NCBI GenBank assembly: GCA_022393335.1
Contig: JAJEKB010021337.1
Span: 1,483,938-1,547,937 of the forward strand
Length of the DNA: 64,000 bases
Origin: Macrotrachela quadricornifera
Lineage: Eukaryota; Rotifera; Eurotatoria; Philodinida; Philodinidae
Direction: 5' to 3'
Below the pieces are notes generated by a model that ran no database searches, was not told where the DNA came from, and worked only from the letters and a program-made list of their open reading frames with translations. Positions 45,951 to 57,596 of this stretch are shown piece by piece; the stretch's first letter is position 1; each line of letters starts with the position of its first letter. Both the position numbers and the translations under genes were made by a program.

Positions 45951-46306
45951 TTAGTTTTTAAAATATAAAATAAAATAAATCAAATAAGAATTAATTAAAC
46001 GTAAAGCAACATTAAGTCCTTTGATAAGACTAATAATATTTGTAATAACAAAAATAATATGAAATCTACATGAAATTGAATAAGTACAACAAAAATATAT
46101 TCAATAAAAAGTTCATTTATAATAAATTCAATTTTTGTTTCAGAATTAAATCTACTTAAATCAGAAATTAATCTCCATATTGAACTTAAACTTGTTCGAA
46201 TATTCACTGATCATATTGTTGATAAATTATTTAGATAGATTAAATTAATCTATTCTTCAGAAACAAAATAACTTGAACAAACTTCATAAAATGATGATTT
46301 TTCAAT
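45951..46306 (-). pseudogene. Decayed copy C of the membrane protein family, cut by a MULE-like element
   Basis: From the element boundary it reads IEKSSFYEVCSSYFVSEE, stop, then NIRTSLSSIWRLISDLSRFN, ELFIEY, a frameshift, and a membrane segment IISLIKGLNVALRLINSYLI. FYEVCSSYFVSEE matches FHQICSSNFVDDV of copy A, and the intervening domain is largely deleted. The upstream part would lie beyond the element at 47675 but is not readable there. Confidence 0.6.
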
Positions 46307-47675
46307 GGCTAAAAATTAAATGGTCAGTATTTTATTATGAATGGTCAGTAGATTATTCTTCAAATGATCAGTATCTTTTGATCAGTAAAAAATTATTTTT
46401 TGATCAGTAATTAATTCTAAATATCAGTAGTTAATTTAAAAAATATCAGTATTTATCTATTTTTTGGTTAGTAATTAATTGTTTTTTGATCAGTATTTAA
46501 TCCTCATTTCGTCAGTATTTTATTAATTTATATCAGTAGAAAAATAATATCTATATTGAAAGAATTTTATTGAACAAGTAAAGCTTTTTTGGCTTTCAAT
46601 GGTCTACCACGACGTCGTTTTTGACCGATGGGAACATTTTTTGCAGCAGGTGGTGGTTTACAATAATTTAATCTAATTGCCATACCAACCACATGTTTAC
46701 ACATAAAGTTTTTAAAAAATGCTGGACAATTACAAATACCGTCTAACCATTTCGATTGATCTATCGGTAACGTGACAGACCAAATACTAAATAGGATAAC
46801 TTGATTAGTTGTAGAATCAAATAACAAGTAAATACCAGCATCACATTGAATTCCTCGACGCTTAACTTTCTTACATCTAAAAAACTTTTTTTTTCTTCCA
46901 TAGTTGTGTTTGTATAATAATAACTCCATTTATTTTCTTTAACTACTGCTTCTTCAGCTTCCCCAATATTGTTAAACATCATATCTTTTATCCAATTTCG
47001 TTGTCTTCTTTTTATAATTGTGGTGCTTTCATTAACTACCGTTTCATCAGTAGTTATCTCTTCATCCGAAACATAAGTTGGTACTTCATTAATTTCCATT
47101 GCAGTTGCCATCGTCGAACGAAATCAAAGATCATACTGGTAAAAAGTGACTAATCCGACAGATCAAAATGGTTCATATTTTTTTTTTGAGATAGCAGCTA
47201 TATATATACGTGAAATCGCAGGGAAAAGACCCAATGATATTTGGAAGAATACATAAACAGAGGGAAAATACCTGAACTATAACAGGGAAAGAGAAAACTT
47301 GGAAAGTACCTTGAACCAAAGGAAAGAAAAGGATAGAAGAAAATATATATTAGTCGAATACGTCATCAACGAACAACGTAAACAACATGTTTTTCATTTA
47401 TACCACCATATTCTCATCGAAAATAAAGAACTGGTAACTGATGAAATACTATTTATTAAATGATCGAATAGAATTTTAAATGATCAAACTGAATTAATTA
47501 CTGATATTTTTATTTTAATACTGATCAAACTATTAATTTACTGACCAAACACAATAATTACTGCCCATTCAATTAAATACTGATATTTTGAATTTTTTAC
47601 TGATAATTCATATAAAATACTGATCAAATGTTACTGATAATTCATATTAAAATACTGATCAATTAAATACAAGCC
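46307..47675 (-). mobile_element. MULE-like element with perfect 9-bp target duplication
   Basis: The identical 9-mer TTTTTCAAT lies directly outside both ends (46298-46306 and 47676-47684), the length expected for Mutator-like (MULE) insertion. The termini read GGCTAAAAATTAAATGGTCA on the left and GGCTTGTATTTAATTGATCA on the reverse complement of the right. Each is followed by a subterminal array of about ten TGATCAGTATTTA-like units, pointing in opposite directions (46320-46540 and 47440-47660). The interior encodes a FLYWCH-like plus SWIM protein without the transposase core. It inserted into decayed copy C of the membrane protein family. Confidence 0.85.
46567..47111 (-). pseudogene. Core-less MULE protein: FLYWCH-like N-terminus fused to SWIM C-terminus
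   Basis: ATG at 47111 starts an acidic leader, then NKWSYYYTNTTMEEKK. After a -1 frameshift at a run of nine A (46890-46898) it continues FFRCKKVKRRGIQCDAGIYL, the FLYWCH/zinc-ribbon-like DNA-binding module. About 10 residues later it jumps directly to KWLDGICNCPAFFKNFMCKH, a SWIM zinc finger (C-x-C...C-x-H), then a basic tail RRRGRPLKAKKALL. In full-length animal MULE transposases roughly 400-500 residues with the DDE catalytic domain separate these two modules, so an internal deletion made a DNA-binding-only product of about 181 residues. If the A-run frameshift is a sequencing error the reading frame is otherwise open. Confidence 0.75.
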
Positions 47676-48915
47676 TTTTTCAATCAATCAACTTCCACGC
47701 CTGAATATAAACAAAAAAAACATAATGAAACTGATAGAACTACAGTATGTCAAATAGGACAATAATTATTTCATATGAAATTATTATTTTTAATAAAGAA
47801 CTATCTCTAATATGGATAGAAATGTGTTTAAGTTCTTACCAGCTGATGGTGCCTCATTCTACTGAAAAACAGTATGTTTCAACTTTTTAAAAATTTTTTT
47901 TCATCGGTAAGTTTTTCTAAACAATAAAAACTTTGATAAAAGAAAATTCTCATCTATATCGTCTATTTTAGCAAATGCATAGTAATCAAACCATAACTGC
48001 ATCGCAATTTGATCGTAATCAAACATATGAGCATAGACTTCATTGTTAAAAGTGAGACATTTTTTCCAACAATTAATAAACATAATTATCATCAACATAT
48101 GTAAAACTTAAAGAATATTATCATTTTTAAAGATTTTATTCATACATTATAATTATTGACATAAATGTTTATTTAAGTAAAAATGTTTTTTTTTGAAAAA
48201 TAGAATACTTTTTCAATTAACTAATAAATAAGGATATTTTGTTGAAAAAGTTAATCTATTGTATTACTTAATTAAGATGTTATTTCAGAAAGAACAATAA
48301 TGTATCACTTTTTATTTAAACACAAAAAACTATTTACTTAGAAATAATGTCACATTTATGATAAAATTGTTTGAGTTATAATTGATTATTTTTTTAAAAT
48401 TATGCTTAGTAAATGAAGCGTTAAGGAAGAGAAAGAATGATATAATTGTGAATATTTCAGGCAAGGGGTTACTTAATAAGACTATATAGAATAGGGGAAA
48501 AGAAAGGAATAAATATATAAAATTTGTATTAAATTAAAATAAAAGAATTTTAATAATTCTAGAGAGCGTTAGTTTTTTCATATAGAATCGATATAAAGAT
48601 GAGGAGTGTATTAATTATATATGAAAACTTAACACTCTTTATAATTATTAAAAACGAAATAATCTCGTGATGATAGTTGTTTTTTCTCTACAGTAGAAAG
48701 TGTTTGTTCTTGATAAGGAACTGATAGTAGTTCAAAATGTCGAATATTATCCTAAAATATTCATTCAATGAAATATTGCTCCGCTTGCAGGTATTTGCAA
48801 AAAGACTTCCACTAATTCTTCTATAGATAAGTTTTTTTCTATATAAGTGCTTTTCGAATCTTTTTTTTATAGTGCCGTGGATAGTCCCTGACGAATACTA
48901 CACAACACTACAATT
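47676..48915. other. AT-rich spacer with one coding-like exon candidate
   Basis: The minus strand 47901-48098 encodes a protein-like 65-mer containing MFDYDQIAMQLWFDYYAFAK and DENFLLSKFLLFRKTYR that ends at a stop. It could be a terminal exon or a remnant; I do not recognise it. Nothing else is evident. Confidence 0.35.
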
Positions 48916-48917
48916 TG

Positions 48918-49196
48918 ATATACGATCTGTTCACTTATAGAAAAAAGAATAAAACAAACATCTCTTTTTCTTGGACAAAGTATTGTGGTGCATTTTTGAG
49001 ATATTTTCTTTTGTTTCGCGTATTGGAGAGAAAAGAAAAAGTACTTTTTTTTTACAAACAACTCCTAATTAGTGAACATTTTTCAGGAAAAAAGTCAAAA
49101 ATGTTGAAATTCCGATTATAAGTTTTTTTTCTGCGTTCACGAAGAAGAGATGTGTCTCTTATTTTTTTTTTTTTATAAGTGAACAGATCGAATATC
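48918..49196. repeat. Inverted-repeat element (about 280 bp)
   Basis: The left arm reads GATATACGATCTGTTCACTT then ATAGAAAAAAG, and the reverse complement of the right arm reads GATATTCGATCTGTTCACTT then ATAAAAAAAAA. Both arms end at ACATCTC. Arms are about 50 bp with a 175-bp non-coding centre. Probably a MITE. Confidence 0.7.
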
Positions 49197-49868
49197 ACTG
49201 AAAATTCTCGGTTTGTGAAAGTTTTCGAGGGACTCCTCGGAGACTCACGACAGGCATCTCCGGATATTTCGAAAGTGAAAGTCAACTACGGTAGCTATGC
49301 AATGAATTGTAGAGTAAATAGATTTTATGTTTTCTTTAAATTTGTATAGATGATCGGATTATTTAGTAAATTTCTTATCTTTTCCGTAGAAAATTTGTCA
49401 TTATGTCTTCTTCTACTTGTGTGATTGTCGATACCATTAAAAAAGAAAATATTCCATTACTCATTCATATTTTATTTCATCTATATCATTATAGAGTTGA
49501 ATGAGAAGTTTTTTAGGGATGAAATCTAAGAAAATGTTTTAGATTTTTTTCACGTTATTTATAGTCTATAACAATATGATGGTAAGATTGTTGTATAATA
49601 TCTTGATATATGCTATAATGAACTTGTCACACAATTCTTTCACTTAATCCATTTTGTTTTATAATAAAAAATGAAGATAAAATGGTTGTTGAATAGTGAT
49701 TGATAAAATAAAAATAAATGAGATTTTATATTGGAAAAATAATTTTATTCAAAATCATAAATAAAGAATAATTAATTATAATATAAAAATCTTCTTTTGA
49801 TTTGTGAAGTTCAAAATCATATTAATAGATTAGTAAATAAAAAAGAGTTTTATACTATATACCAAAAA
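49197..49868. other. AT-rich 3' flank of FAD oxidase gene
   Basis: TTTATT at 49744-49749 is a minus-strand AATAAA about 120 bp beyond the stop of the oxidase gene. No other feature. Confidence 0.35.
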
Positions 49869-51784
49869 TTAAAATCTAAATCCTCCAGCTAAACACATAA
49901 CATTATTAGGATCCCATAATTGACGAATGGTTTTTAATCTATCTACATTATCTCCATACATCATTTCAAGAGGAGTAGTTTCTAGAGCATAATTTGGATA
50001 AAGAATTTGTTTTGAATTGCCGACATCTTGACCATCTTCTATTGCTGACTGTAAAATAGTATTAGCAGCAATTTCCATTTTATTAATTAAATATTGATCA
50101 CTAGTAATTAATTGCCAACCAAAATGAATGAGAATGGGAAAAACTGGATTATTTGATGAATGAGGATATGCTCCATCTGTTGAATTATCAAAATATGAAA
50201 ATAAAAATGGTTCAATAACAAATGTAACAAAAGTATCTGCCATTGTAACTAATTGTAAGCTGTAACTAATTGACAAGTGTTTAATTGTATTGATCACTGG
50301 AATTGAAAGATTTAAAACTGATACAGAATGAAAACGAGCACTAAAAATAAAATATTTTCATTTTATATAGAATTATAAACTGGTATATAGATTGATAGTG
50401 AGCAATGAGGTTTTATCATAGCGAAAATTCAGTAGTAACTGAAAAAGATTCTTAGGATAAAAATAAGATGTATCATTTACCGCATATATTGACCAAGAAA
50501 AATCGGTGAATCTTCAACAAATGACACATATGAACGAGATTTAAGTGTTCCAATATAAAAAATATTCTTAAAATCTTTGAAAACACTATCAGGAGCTGTT
50601 GGAGCATCATAAAATAGGGTAACATTCATCGTTGGTATACCTTTAAATGAAGTAATAGATGCTAATATTTGAGCTTTAGGATCTCTATTTATCGTTTGAA
50701 ATTTAATCATAGCATTCAATGCATTATTAAATTGAAATGGACCATAGAATATATTTCCACCATAAACATCAGTTTGTATTAATGCACGCATATTAAAATT
50801 AATAACAATACCAAAATTATTCAAACCACCTTTAAGACCGAAAAATATATCTGAATTTGATTGATTATTTATATATACAATATTTCCATCTGGAGTAATT
50901 ACCTAAAATAACATATATATTCAAATCCCATTCAATTTAAGTAAATCTTACTTTATATTCCAATATATTATCTATGGTAAGACCATATTGATTTGATTTC
51001 CATCCATAACCACCACCTAATGCTAATCCTCCAACACCAACACTTGGCACTCTACCACCAAGAACACTGATATTATAAGGTTCTAATGCTTTATAAACAT
51101 CTACCCAAGTAAGTCCTGGACCTACATCAACGGTTTTATTATTTTCATGATAAATAACTTGACGAAAACGACGCAAACTGATATGAACACCTTTTGTTGA
51201 ACTAAATCCAGGATTTAAATTATGTCCACCACTTTTAATAGAAAAAGGAACACGATTTTCTCCAATTATTTTCATCTAAATTTAAATATAATATCAAATT
51301 GTATTCCTAAATATAACAACGATCTATTCTGCTTACAATTTTAGCCACATCAACATCTGTTCCAGGTTCGACAGTGCAAACTGATAATGTAATTGCACTT
51401 CTACTATAGTGATTAATATCCTCATAGTATGTTAAACTATTTGCATAGAATACTTGAGAGTTATTACTAATATTCATTTTGATCATCTCACAAACAATAA
51501 AAATTTTTGTTATGTTAGTTTCTTCTAAAGTAATAAATATTCTTTTAATAACAATCATCAGAATAATATTTTATACATTATATAGAATTTATTAATACAT
51601 TTTATTTTTTTATTTGAGAAGTATAAAAATCATGAAATTACTTACCACTACAATTGTTTGTTATTGTAAGATTTTCATTATTTGTATCGGATTGATTTAA
51701 ATTTGTAGATGAAATTGTGGAAAATGTATTGATTAATAGTACAAATACTAACAATCCACCATAAATTATCCAAAACATATTCAT
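49869..51784 (-). CDS. BBE-type FAD-linked oxidase, five exons
   Basis: Exons (minus) are 51646-51784, 51337-51524, 50952-51275, 50481-50902 and 49869-50340. All four introns are GT-AG with matching phases, giving 514 residues. Residues 5-22 form a hydrophobic signal/anchor. The PCMH FAD-binding domain includes VPFSIKSGGHNLNPGFSST, whose His127 is the expected 8-alpha-N1-histidyl FAD attachment site, then VDVGPGLTWVDVYKALEPYN and VGVGGLALGGGYGWKSNQYG. The Cys used for bicovalent FAD in some relatives is absent (GGRVPSVGVGG), so mono-covalent FAD is expected. The C-terminal BBE segment is RQLWDPNNVMCLAGGFRF. Such enzymes oxidise sugars, alkaloids or other alcohol/amine substrates with O2; the substrate is unknown. 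The closest pattern is fungal/bacterial, suggesting horizontal acquisition followed by intron gain. Confidence 0.88.
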
Positions 51785-52320
51785 GATAAAACTTCGTCTA
51801 CAATACTTTTTTATTTATAGATTGTAATACTCCCGGTTAAACAGTGCTATATATATGATGTTTGAGTTTTTTTCGTACTTTGTCCTTAACTCCGGCATCA
51901 TGTTGCACTTTGCTCTAATCTATTGTTCTTTTCTTCTCTCCAATATACAAGGATATGTTTTGTATAAAAACAATGCGATTTTCGATAGAAAGAAATATAA
52001 TAAAGTGTAATTCAATCCTCACTAGAACCTTTTCAATCAAAAATAGACGCAATATACAAACAATAATTCGCACTCATTTACTTTTCATTCATATTTACAT
52101 GAAGAAAAAAAACAAAAATGATTGATTTGATTATTAATGCAAACGTACAAATATTTATTTAAAGTGACGAAGAAGACTTACGGTTTTCATCAACTACCAA
52201 ATTTACTTTGAAAGTGTCACATTTTTAATAAACTAAAAAATCGCTCCTGTTTTATGACATTTCAAATTCCTTGTATTACAAAAAAAAAAACTAGAAGAAA
52301 CGAGAGATACAAGCAAAATT
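51785..52320. other. Upstream region of FAD oxidase
   Basis: AT-rich DNA containing the promoter of the minus-strand oxidase gene. A TATATATA stretch lies about 67 bp upstream of the ATG (51851-51858). Confidence 0.35.
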
Positions 52321-52618
52321 TCATGTATCTGAACTATCATCATCGCTTTCTTCATGCGTTGTTTCAATTACTTCTTGAACATATTTATCTAAGATTTTAA
52401 ATATATCTTCATATGTTTTGAAAGTAATTGCTTGCCAGATATTCCCATCATTAAATTGTGGATATCAACAACTCGAAATCTTGTATTATTATCACGTATA
52501 GAATTTTTTTTGTTCAGTCGAATTCAGTACAGCATGTCTTACCGATACGTGCAAAATTTCCACATCAAATTGTTTAACAATTTCATCAACTTTTAAAGAA
52601 AGAATAGTGTATAACATG
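52321..52618 (-). pseudogene. Second Tc1/IS630-type transposase C-terminal remnant
   Basis: Reading from about 52600 gives VDEIVKQFDVEILHVSVRH, then AVLNSTEQKKFYT where relatives have NPIE. Two stops and a frameshift follow, then YPQFNDGNIWQAITFKTYED, IFKILDKYVQEVIETTHEES and an acidic end. The Glu of the catalytic triad is retained as NSTE. The layout corresponds to the remnant at 15.3-15.6 kb (VDDTVRKYNVDILRL...LNPIELAW), so both derive from the same transposase family. Confidence 0.6.
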
Positions 52619-54476
52619 TGCTTATAATATTTTTATTTTGTTTATTTTACATTATCTAACTCATGGATCTTAGATTCAACTCAAGTAATATACCGAATCC
52701 AGATCGGATATACTCGAATATGGTTCTAACTTTTCTGACATATCATTCGTCATTATCTACTGATATATATTTTCTTCTATTGTCATCGATGGCTCGTTTT
52801 CACATCAAAGTAAAAACAAATAAAAAACTAACGGTACTCTTATATGTAATAATACAGAGTATTTTTCTAGTAATCTATTCTTGCCAAATAGAATAGAAAG
52901 AAGAAAAAGTGAATTTGATAAAAGAAGAAAATGAAAAAGCAAGCGCACATCTATTAATAATATTATTAGAAAGAATGTATCATTCTGATTACATCTTTGA
53001 AATTTTGTACAATGGTTAATTCTTTGTATCTTTAATTTGAGTTTACAATTATTTAACTTAATCCATGTAACTGATCTTTCGTGATATGCCTTAATTATGA
53101 GTAAAAACAATTTTGATTACTAAATTGCAAAAGACATCTACAAGCCAATATCGAATTTCAACTATCTTTCATTGACAAATATAAATAATTTTGATAAAAT
53201 GTCTGTCTTTCTCACCTGATGAGTTACATTATTTTATCTTGTCTTATTCTTTGTTTAATGATAAACTAAATGTGTGTGTTTTTATCTGAGTCGACATGAG
53301 TCATTCCATAACAAATAAAAGTCTATTGGATGTAAAGACAGCGCTCACTTAATATTATCAGTGTGCTGAATTCAGGTTTCTGCGTAAAACAACATAGTTA
53401 AGCAAAATTTATTTGTTGGAAAAAATATTTTTCTTTCTTCAAAGTAAGACAAATTTAGAAAAATTATAGATTATATTTTTTAAAGAATTAGTGGATACTA
53501 TTTCTGCTACATTTTTTCTTTTATTATATATGAGTTATCACCACCCTCCATGAAATGTAATCAAGATTAATAGTTAACCAGAGTTTTTCTAATTGCTTCC
53601 AATAAATCCTCAATATATTTCTGGTCAGCTCCTTTACGAATATGATGATGTTATGAATATTTGAAACATATTGTTTATAGTATAATGAGTTGCTCGTTCG
53701 AAATACTGCTTTGCACAATTTTCTCTATGAGTTTCTGTGAAAAAATCAGTAACGGCAAAAATCACTGTATGAAAATCTGTTGGTCATGAGTCCCACGTGA
53801 AAACAAAAGCTGGTATTTAAATATTTCTGTTTCCGTCTTTTTACTTCATATCTATAGATAGCTAAAATAATTACCCAAATCAATTAAATATCATTGCTAC
53901 CGACTATCGTTCGATCATGTTCTTCTATTTTATAATAACAGTATAGGAAATCGCTTGTGAGTGTTATAATCATCATAATGAATGAAATTCTTAGAATATT
54001 TGTTGAACATTGTTTTTAAAAATTTCTACTATTGATTCGAACATGAAGAAAATCACTTTCATTCGTAGTCATAGTAAAAGAGTTTCCGATTTATTTAGAA
54101 ATCACGAGAAAAGATGTTAATAAATGAGATGACTATTACCGTGTATAGAACAAAGTATAGAATAACTAGCAAGAGTCCATGCATACTGCATAGCAGTCCT
54201 CTAAAGTTTCACATTTGTCCTTTAGCCTTGATTCGTTAATAGACAATCAGACAGTTCGCATGGCATATATCGACAGATCTTATACGCCCGTAGTCTTACC
54301 CTGTTGTAGCCTTATCTACTTATTCCTTATACCATTATCTCTCTATACTTGTTTAGTTTTATTCTTTATGCCCTTATAGCCTTAGCCTCTTATCCTCTTT
54401 AGCCCTTTAGTCTTTTTCGCTTACAATCTTATTTGATCTTTAATCTTTGATCTGGCACAGACAGACACTGAACATT
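52619..54476. other. Intergenic AT-rich DNA
   Basis: The interval 54270-54440 is pyrimidine-rich, with CTTAT/CCTTATAGC words recurring every 8-12 bases, an eroded simple repeat. A 64-residue minus-strand frame at 53524-53718 has a protein-like stretch (YWKQLEKLWLTINLDYISWR) but no identity. Confidence 0.35.
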
Positions 54477-54497
54477 ATATATATATATATATATATA
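54477..54497. repeat. (AT)n microsatellite
   Basis: About ten uninterrupted AT units lie 78 bp upstream of the B-box gene start. Confidence 0.9.
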
Positions 54498-54574
54498 GGT
54501 TGTTATATTCGATTATTTGTGTTTTGCATATAGACTACACTTCGATTCACTCATCTGATCATTGATCCCTGGAC

Positions 54575-55709
54575 ATGGCCTCAAATTGTGAAACAACAGA
54601 AACAGAATGTAAGCTTTCATACACATCCATAAAATGATGTTTAGTTTAACAGCAAGATCAGTGATAGAACTGGATATTAGATTCTCTATATTTCTTATAA
54701 AAATCATTACCTTGATTAAATCAATTTTATTTCATTTCAATATTCAAAAGACTGGAATTTTGTCGTTCATATCAATTCTCTTGTTCATTATATATTTTAG
54801 TTCCATCTATATGTTGCGATTGTCTAACAGCTGAAGCTGAATATTGGTGTAATACATGTAACAATGCCTATTGTGAAATCTGTTGCAAAGAAGTTCATCA
54901 ACGACGGGCATTTTCAAACCATCAAACAACATTAATTGGAGCAAAGTCAGTTGAAGTGGTGAAATGCCAGATACACAATAACCAATCAATAAAATATTGG
55001 TGTCATACTTGTGAAATACTTGCTTGTGTGAAGTGTTTAGTGGCAGAACATAAAAATCATAAATGTGCTTTGGTTGAAACAGTGGCGAAAGATGTATCAA
55101 CAGAGGTTTAGATCAAATTATACTTTTTCTTTTTTTTATCAATCCTGTTATTCTTCTCATTTACTTTAGGTGAGAAGTAACCTCGAACAGGTTCAATCAT
55201 CTTTAAACGACAATATGAAACATGTAGTAGAAATGATAGGTGAAACTGAAAAAATGAATACTGAAATAATTACGAACACTTTTGAATTGTTACGTATGAT
55301 AATTAATGAAGAAGAGAAAGCATTAAAACAACAGATTTTAGAAGTTGAAATAAAGAACAAGACAACGATTGAAGAATATCAAACACAATTAAAGAGCAAG
55401 GAACAAGATTTGAATGAAAAAAAATTATATTTTGAATCTATTGTTTTGGCTAATGATCATGTCAAATTAATACAAACTAAAGAACAATTAATAAATCATT
55501 CGAATGAAATTACGAAAGAATTAGATGAATTAAAACCACCCATTAAAACTGAATATCAATTGAATGGAATTGATCAATTTCAAGCTAATATTGATGATTT
55601 AATCAAACAAATTCATATTGTCGTACATACAACAAGTATTTTTTCAACATATTCCCATCCATTCATTATGAATAGTAGAATTAGATTGATATCAACAACT
55701 TCTCGATAG
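54575..55709 (+). CDS. B-box/coiled-coil (TRIM-like, no RING) protein
   Basis: Exons are 54575-54608, 54801-55105 and 55170-55709, phases consistent, 292 residues. The first exon gives only 11 codons (MASNCETTETE). Residues about 15-60 form a B-box-type finger (CCDCLTAEAEYWCNTCNNAY, then CEICCKEVHQ). Residues about 65-105 form a B-box 2 (CQIHNNQSIKYWCHTCEILA, C-V-K-C, H-K-N-H). Residues 115-250 are a long Glu/Lys/Gln-rich coiled coil. No RING finger precedes the B-boxes, so E3 activity is not expected; B-box/coiled-coil proteins usually act as scaffolds or oligomerising adaptors. It ends with a short non-coiled tail and lacks the NHL or other C-terminal domain common in relatives, so it may be truncated. 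Confidence 0.8.
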
Positions 55710-56324
55710 AAAGAAATTAAAGTGTACTTGCAATTGATAAAAGAAAGCAAAAGATCTCAGTAGAGTGTCAGATTAAATGGCGATGTCTGCATTTCCTGTT
55801 TTAATATCTGTAGCAATTCAAATGTGCGTCGTGAAATATTAGTTTTCCCCCTTTCTTCTCAGCGACTTTAAGTCCGATCGAACTGAAAATTTTTTTGATG
55901 ATACCTCAACTGATTTGTGAATGGATTTTTTTACCAATAAATTTTGGCAATCTTCATAAAAGTTTTAGCATCCTGAAAACACCGGGTTTTCGACGAGGTT
56001 TGCAGTATTAGGAATATCTTCGAAAAAAAAGAAATACATCCCACGACTGAGTACTTCGACCTACAGTAAAAATTTCAGCTCAAAATAGTGAAACCTGTGG
56101 ATTTGTGGGAGGGGAATCTTGGAGTCTTCAGCAGTCCATGAGTATGAGGCTGGACAACTTCTATTCTACTCATCAATATTTATCTACCCTAACAGTTTCA
56201 AATTCAACAGACTTCGCGCTCCTGATACTTAAAGACAGGCGCCTAATGAAATAGTTCGATGGAAATCAATGAATCTACTTTATTTAACTCGTTTAGAAAA
56301 TTGCAATCATTTTTCGAAACAATT
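55710..56324. other. Spacer
   Basis: Slightly richer in GC than surroundings, with no recognisable coding sequence. Confidence 0.35.
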
Positions 56325-57596
56325 CTATCCCTAGTGAAACTACTCATCAAGCGAGTACGACTTGCCAGCGTGAGTACTCAAATTACTCGCCCGAGTACTC
56401 GAGCATTTTTATGTGTATTTATACTTTTCGGGTACTACAGCAAGTACTCATATGAGTTGTTCCTTTAAGATTTACTCGCAGACAAAAATATGAGTACTCA
56501 ATGTAGTACTCATACGAGTTTTTTCCAGAATATTTAACAAAGCATTTATGCACTAACATAAAAAAAATAGGATAAGGTTGTGTAATAAATAAAAATGATC
56601 TAATTAAATACAAAATAGAAAAGAATTATTTTAACGACTTATCTTTTTATCCTCCATTCTTTTCTGATGAGTCATTCATACTGCTTTAATGAATGGTTGT
56701 TTCAGAAATACAAAAATGACTTTTCATTTTCAATTGTTCATTTATCGAGTAAGATTAAATATTGATTTAAATATATAAGCAATAATTCGTTCAATTTCAT
56801 TTCCTAAATTTTAGATAAAATGTTGTTTTACATTAATCGACAGTATTTTTAGATTAATTGAGAAAATTAATGATAGAATCGTCGAATAATAATTGTTGAT
56901 ACAAATCAGTTAGAATTCAATGTTCTGAGGACATGTGCGTCAAATTAAAAACATTTTTTTTATTTTCTATTCATTTTTTTTATATCTTATTAAGTTCAAT
57001 CTAGCTATGAATGTAAAATGTGAGTTCATTTTTTTCGTAATGATCTATAGTATACATTAATTGTTATCGTATATTTTTAATTTCATCAGTAATTTCTTAT
57101 CCTTCTTCTGATTAATGTTGTATTGTTCGCAATAGTTATGTTTGTTTACTCCTTTTCTATGTTCTAAAGATGAAAATTCATCTCTATACTTTGTTTAACA
57201 AAAAAGTTGACGTCATGCAGCATATTTAGTTCTCTACTTTCATATTTTTCTCAAAGTTTCGTAATGTATGGCTGTATATTTTGTTATTGATTATATATTA
57301 AAATAAAGTAGATAGAGTACAACTGTACTGAACAAAATATAAATCTATGAGTATTTTAAATAACCTACTAAAGTACACAAAAAAAGCATATGAGTACTCA
57401 AAAAATACTCAAAATTATACGGCGAGTACTCGAATTTTAAGCATGAGTACTCGATGGTTGCACTCAGATACTCAGATTTTAGCACGAGTACTACTAATGA
57501 GTACTCAAAACCCACGAGTACTCATGAGTACTCGCGGCATTTTCTAGCGTGAGTACTTTTTGAGTACTCTCTTAATGAGTACCTTCACTAGGGATG
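56325..57596. mobile_element. Non-autonomous element with GAGTACTC subterminal palindromes
   Basis: Terminal inverted repeats read TATCCCTAGTGAAACTACTC on the left and CATCCCTAGTGAAGGTACTC on the reverse complement of the right. Next to each end are clusters of the palindrome GAGTACTC (or CGAGTACTCG), about 8 on the left (56355-56520) and more than 10 on the right (57385-57580). The middle is AT-rich with no transposase. The terminal CCCTAGTGAA and repeat-dense subterminal regions fit hAT elements, but no target duplication is clear. Confidence 0.75.

Noticed and set aside
54807..55100. 97-residue minus-strand frame
   Set aside because: It is the antisense shadow of the B-box exon, whose plus-strand Cys/His pattern is clearly real.
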